Assembly: GCA_910577445.1 (NCBI GenBank) | Contig: CAJTMZ010000132.1 | Location: forward strand, 1-8,747 | Reading direction: 5' to 3' | Source: an uncultured Lachnospiraceae bacterium | Lineage (GTDB): Bacteria > Bacillota > Clostridia > Lachnospirales > Lachnospiraceae | DNA length: 8,747 bases | Shown here: positions 6,062 through 8,747 of the stretch, in pieces | Layout: each line of letters begins with the position of its first letter | How positions within the stretch are numbered: position 1 is the first letter of the stretch | Position numbers and translations under genes: made by a program | Notes under the pieces: generated by a model | Databases searched by the model: none | What the model was told of the DNA's origin: nothing | Seen by the model: the letters and a program-made list of their open reading frames with translations, nothing else

Positions 6062-8101
6062 ATGAAACCAGAATGGACAGATTTTGTAGGCGGCAAATGG
6101 GAAAATGAAGTCAATGTACGTGATTTCATTCAGAGAAACTATCATCCTTATGATGGTGACGAATCTTTCCTTGCCAAAGCTACAAAGGACACAACCGATT
6201 TATGGCAGATGGTACTTGACCTGCAGAAAAAAGAGCGCGAGGCAGGCGGCGTTCTTGACATGGATACCAAGGTTGTATCCACAATTACTTCACACGGCCC
6301 CGGTTACCTTGACAAATCCAAGGAAAAAATCGTCGGCTTCCAGACGGACAAACCTTTCAAGCGTTCCCTTCAGCCTTACGGCGGTATCAGAATGGCAGAG
6401 AAAGCCTGCTCCGATAACGGCTACGAAGTAGACCCTGAAATCAGCGAATTTTTCTCAACTCACAGAAAAACACATAATGCCGGATGTTTCGACGCTTACA
6501 ATGCAGAAATGAGAGCATGCCGTTCCGCGCACATCATCACAGGTCTTCCGGATGCTTATGGACGCGGCCGTATCATCGGCGACTACAGACGTGTTGCTCT
6601 GTATGGTATTGACAGACTGATTGAAGACAAACAGGCTCAGAAGGATTCCACAGGACGCGTTATGACTGATGATGTTATCCGTCTCCGCGAAGAACTCTCC
6701 GAGCAGATGGTTGCCCTTAAGCAGATGAAAGAAATGGCTGCTTCCTATGGCTGCGATATTTCCAAACCTGCTTCCAACGTAAAAGAAGCTATTCAGGCAA
6801 CCTATTTCGGATATCTGTGTTCCGTTAAGGAGCAGAACGGCGCCGCTATGTCCCTTGGACGTACATCTACTTTCCTTGATGTTTACGCTGAGAGAGACCT
6901 TGCAAACGGAACCTTCACAGAAGAAGAAATCCAGGAGTTCGTTGACCACTTCATTATGAAACTGCGCTGCGTTAAATTTGCGCGTACTCCCGAGTACAAC
7001 CAGATTTTCGCCGGCGACCCCGTATGGGTAACCGAGTCTCTCGGCGGTGTTGGCGTTGACGGACGTCACATGGTAACGAAGATGAGCTTCCGTTATCTGC
7101 ACACCCTGACCAACTTAGGTCCCAGCCCTGAGCCGAACCTTACGGTTCTCTGGTCCACCAGACTTCCTGAAAACTGGAAGAAATACTGTGCAAAGATGTC
7201 TATCCAGACCTCTTCCATCCAGTATGAGAACGACGACCTTATGAGAGTAACCCACGGCGACGACTACGGTATCGCATGCTGCGTATCCTCCATGGTAATC
7301 GGTAAGGAAATGCAGTTCTTCGGCGCAAGAGCAAACCTGGCAAAATGTCTGCTTTACGCTTTGAACGGCGGTGTTGACGAAGTTACCAAGAAACAGGTTG
7401 GCCCTAAATACCGTCCTGTTACCGGCGACGTTCTTGATTATGATGATGTATACAGCAAGTTCATCGACATGGTAGAATGGCAGGCAGACGTGTATGTAAA
7501 TACACTGAACGTTATCCATTACATGCATGACAAATACTGCTATGAGAGAGCTGAAATGGCACTCCATGACAGAGACGTTAAGCGTTACTTCGCAACTGGC
7601 GTTGCAGGTCTTTCCATCGTTGCAGACTCCTTATCAGCAATCAAGTATGCAAAGGTAGAAGCAATCAGAGATGAAGACGGCATTATCGTTGACTTCAAGA
7701 CAACCGGGGAATTCCCTAAATACGGTAATGACGACGACCGTGTAGACAGCATCGCTCAGGACGTTGTTCACAAATTTATGACAGCAATCAGAAGACATCA
7801 CACCTACAGAAACGGTGTTCCTACCACATCCATTCTTACCATTACTTCTAACGTAACCTATGGTAAGGCAACAGGTAACACACCTGACGGACGTAAGAAA
7901 GGCCAGCCTTTCGCTCCCGGTGCAAACCCGATGCACGGACGTGACACCCACGGCGCGGTAGCTTCCTTATCTTCCGTATCCAAACTTCCTTTCAATGATG
8001 CGCAGGATGGTATCTCCAATACCTTCACCATCATTCCCGGAGCTCTTGGAAAAGAAGACCAGGTATTTGCCGGCGATATCGAATTAGATTTAAATAAATA
8101 A
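6062..8101 (+). CDS. pflB: Pyruvate formate-lyase catalytic core lacking its glycyl radical domain
   Basis: A 679-aa cytosolic formate C-acetyltransferase core. PFL converts pyruvate and CoA to acetyl-CoA and formate by a glycyl radical that generates thiyl radicals on two adjacent cysteines. Those cysteines are present at 406-407 in GDDYGIACCVSSMVIGKEM. Other PFL hallmarks are RVALYGID (177-184), GARANLAKCLLYALNGGVDE (421-440) and SNVTYGKATGNTPDGRKKG (596-614). The chain ends at NTFTIIPGALGKEDQVFAGDIELDLNK with TAA. An intact PFL would continue into a linker and then the C-terminal domain with RVSGY, so about 60-80 residues are missing. They are supplied by the 79-aa gene at 8459. The start at 6062 (MKPEWTDF) is chosen because AGGAGG (6047-6052) lies 9 nt upstream, the same spacing as the next two genes; the ATG at 6056 is only 3 nt away. 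Alone, this polypeptide should not be active. Confidence 0.95.
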   Translation: MKPEWTDFVGGKWENEVNVRDFIQRNYHPYDGDESFLAKATKDTTDLWQMVLDLQKKEREAGGVLDMDTKVVSTITSHGPGYLDKSKEKIVGFQTDKPFKRSLQPYGGIRMAEKACSDNGYEVDPEISEFFSTHRKTHNAGCFDAYNAEMRACRSAHIITGLPDAYGRGRIIGDYRRVALYGIDRLIEDKQAQKDSTGRVMTDDVIRLREELSEQMVALKQMKEMAASYGCDISKPASNVKEAIQATYFGYLCSVKEQNGAAMSLGRTSTFLDVYAERDLANGTFTEEEIQEFVDHFIMKLRCVKFARTPEYNQIFAGDPVWVTESLGGVGVDGRHMVTKMSFRYLHTLTNLGPSPEPNLTVLWSTRLPENWKKYCAKMSIQTSSIQYENDDLMRVTHGDDYGIACCVSSMVIGKEMQFFGARANLAKCLLYALNGGVDEVTKKQVGPKYRPVTGDVLDYDDVYSKFIDMVEWQADVYVNTLNVIHYMHDKYCYERAEMALHDRDVKRYFATGVAGLSIVADSLSAIKYAKVEAIRDEDGIIVDFKTTGEFPKYGNDDDRVDSIAQDVVHKFMTAIRRHHTYRNGVPTTSILTITSNVTYGKATGNTPDGRKKGQPFAPGANPMHGRDTHGAVASLSSVSKLPFNDAQDGISNTFTIIPGALGKEDQVFAGDIELDLNK

Positions 8102-8132
8102 ATTTCAACCCTATTTCAGGAGGTACAATGCA

Positions 8133-8336
8133 ATGGACAATGAAAAAATGGTGGAAGACCTTGTAAAAATGCTGGATTCCGGCATGGCTATGGGAGTAGG
8201 CCATGTGAATGTGGACTACGACGAAACCAAAGACGATACAAAAAATGTTCAGACCATGGGATGTACGGACTGCTCCAGAACCCCTCTGGCGTGCAGCGTA
8301 CCTACCCTGGAAGACGGTCTGGATGATTTTCACTAA
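8133..8336 (+). CDS. 67-aa protein resembling the start of the glycyl radical domain, with Cys-containing tail
   Basis: I do not recognise a named family. Residues 7-28 (VEDLVKMLDSGMAMGVGHVNVD) align with residues 7-28 of the 79-aa protein at 8459 (VDNLVSLLDGYATKGGHHLNVN), sharing V, LV, LD, G, H and NV at matching spacing. It lacks the RVSGY radical loop and everything after it. Instead residues 43-54 read GCTDCSRTPLAC (Cys44, Cys47, Cys54), followed by an acidic end (LEDGLDDFH) with a terminal His. AGGAGG (8118-8123) lies 9 nt before the ATG, and the gene starts 31 nt after the PFL core stop, so it belongs to the operon. An overlapping ATG at 8128 is in another frame. It might dock to the PFL core at the radical-domain site, bind a metal or act as an assembly factor. 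These roles are inference. It is not a simple broken linker, because it has its own start signals. Confidence 0.75.
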   Translation: MDNEKMVEDLVKMLDSGMAMGVGHVNVDYDETKDDTKNVQTMGCTDCSRTPLACSVPTLEDGLDDFH

Positions 8337-8350
8337 ACAGCGAAAGCAAA

Positions 8351-8418
8351 GCCAATATACGGAGCAATTTTCGTATGTGTAAACATCCGGAAATTGTTCC
8401 GGACAAAAGTGTATTGGC
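8351..8418 (+). ncRNA. Predicted three-way-junction RNA upstream of the radical-domain gene
   Basis: P1 pairs GCCAATA (8351-8357) with TATTGGC (8412-8418). Inside it, P2 pairs 8358-8363 with 8370-8375 (one G-U) around a 6-nt loop, and P3 pairs TCCGGAA (8386-8392) with TTCCGGA (8397-8403) around ATTG. AAAGCC (8348-8353) can alternatively pair with GGCTTT (8421-8426). No T tract follows P3, so it is not a standard terminator. It is a likely mRNA processing, stability or translation element; no known riboswitch is recognised. Confidence 0.45.
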
Positions 8419-8458
8419 ATGGCTTTGGCCGAACTATAATAAAAGGAGGCAGATTACC

Positions 8459-8698
8459 ATGGCAAATACAGCTCAGGTAGATAATTTAGTATCATTATTA
8501 GACGGTTACGCAACAAAAGGCGGACATCACCTCAACGTAAACGTATTAAACAGAGATATGTTATTGGATGCTCAGAAACATCCTGAGAACTATCCTCAGC
8601 TTACAATCCGTGTTTCCGGATATGCTGTAAACTTCATTAAGCTTACACCGGAACAGCAGGCTGACGTTATTTCCCGTACATTCCACGAGTCAGTTTAA
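8459..8698 (+). CDS. Stand-alone glycyl radical domain of the split PFL (GrcA-like)
   Basis: A 79-aa protein consisting only of the C-terminal glycyl radical domain of PFL. GGHHLNVNVLNRDMLLDAQ (21-39), HPENYPQLTI (41-50) and RVSGYAVNFIKLTPEQQ (51-67) are near-invariant in PFLs. Gly54 is the expected radical site. Its sequence complements exactly what the 679-aa core lacks, so the two should assemble into one active enzyme after activation by a radical SAM activase. E. coli GrcA (YfiD) and a phage T4 homologue are known small proteins that replace an oxidatively cleaved PFL C-terminus; there, however, a full-length PFL also exists. This protein is shorter than YfiD and has only six residues before the domain. 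The start at 8459 follows AGGAGG (8444-8449) by 9 nt. An upstream in-frame ATG at 8375 would run through the RNA stem and ribosome-binding site. Confidence 0.95.
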   Translation: MANTAQVDNLVSLLDGYATKGGHHLNVNVLNRDMLLDAQKHPENYPQLTIRVSGYAVNFIKLTPEQQADVISRTFHESV

Positions 8699-8708
8699 TT
8701 GACTGTCT

Positions 8709-8747
8709 GGGGACTGCTGCAGTTTTTGCGGCAGTCCCCTTAATTAA
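8709..8747 (+). terminator. Operon terminator
   Basis: GGGGACTGC (8709-8717) pairs with GCAGTCCCC (8731-8739). The stem extends by a T-G wobble and GCA/TGC to about 13 bp around a GTTTT loop, followed by TTAATTAA at the window edge. It closes the PFL operon directly after the radical-domain gene. Confidence 0.85.

Noticed and set aside
6455..7567. Long open frames antisense to the PFL core (6455-7102 and 7115-7567)
   Set aside because: They lie opposite a highly conserved gene, have low-complexity or unfamiliar translations and no ribosome-binding site; they arise from the codon bias of the PFL gene.
8375..8458. Upstream in-frame extension of the 79-aa radical-domain protein (start at 8375)
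   Set aside because: The extra 28 residues (MCKHPEIVPDK...) are unlike any PFL linker, overlap the RNA stem P3 and the AGGAGG site at 8444-8449, and have no ribosome-binding site of their own.
8337..8458. pfl RNA motif (ZTP riboswitch)
   Set aside because: The name invites the idea, but neither this gap nor the PFL leader shows the conserved ZTP riboswitch core sequences, and the stems differ.
8099..8461. Interpretation of the split PFL as a frameshift or point-nonsense pseudogene
   Set aside because: The core and the radical domain are in the same frame, but the interval has additional stops, an independent gene with AGGAGG, and AGGAGG at 9 nt before the radical domain. Both parts have intact conserved residues.

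Overview
The window looks like a chromosomal segment of an anaerobic Firmicute, most likely a Lachnospiraceae-type Clostridia. The grounds are strong AGGAGG ribosome-binding sites, moderate GC, a MecA adaptor, an NhaC-family antiporter, a DUF1858 redox-disulfide protein and a clostridial-type pyruvate formate-lyase (PFL). The assignment rests on protein resemblance and base composition, so it is not species-level. There are no tRNA or rRNA genes, IS elements, CRISPR arrays or phage genes.

Left part (1-2127), minus strand: a membrane-anchored SH3 plus GH18 glycosidase (33-1730) with a clear promoter, and upstream of it a 72-aa uncharacterised protein (1909-2127). A GC-rich, self-complementary stretch separates the two. 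Positions 2128-2872 form a 745-bp AT-rich gap with no convincing gene. It ends in the mecA promoter.

Middle (2873-5749): mecA (plus) is followed by a 19-bp stem and T tract. Next comes an NhaC-type antiporter with its own extended -10 promoter; it starts at 3851. Its strong hairpin terminator lies between it and the convergent gene for a 63-aa DUF1858 CxxC protein (minus).

Right part (5750-8747): a divergent promoter region with three dyad-symmetric sequences drives the DUF1858 gene leftward and a PFL operon rightward. The PFL is split. The 679-aa polypeptide has the whole barrel and the Cys-Cys active site but stops before the glycyl radical domain. That domain (RVSGYAV) is a separate 79-aa protein encoded at the end of the operon. 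Between them lies a 67-aa protein. Its first ~28 residues resemble the start of the glycyl radical domain, but it lacks the radical glycine and ends in a Cys-containing tail. All three genes have AGGAGG at the same 9-nt spacing. The gap before the radical-domain gene can fold into a three-way junction. A strong terminator closes the operon with no activating-enzyme gene before it.

The most interesting content is therefore a two-subunit (possibly three-component) PFL in which the radical-carrying domain is a separate and potentially exchangeable or separately dosed part. Whether this arrangement is already described cannot be judged from sequence alone.
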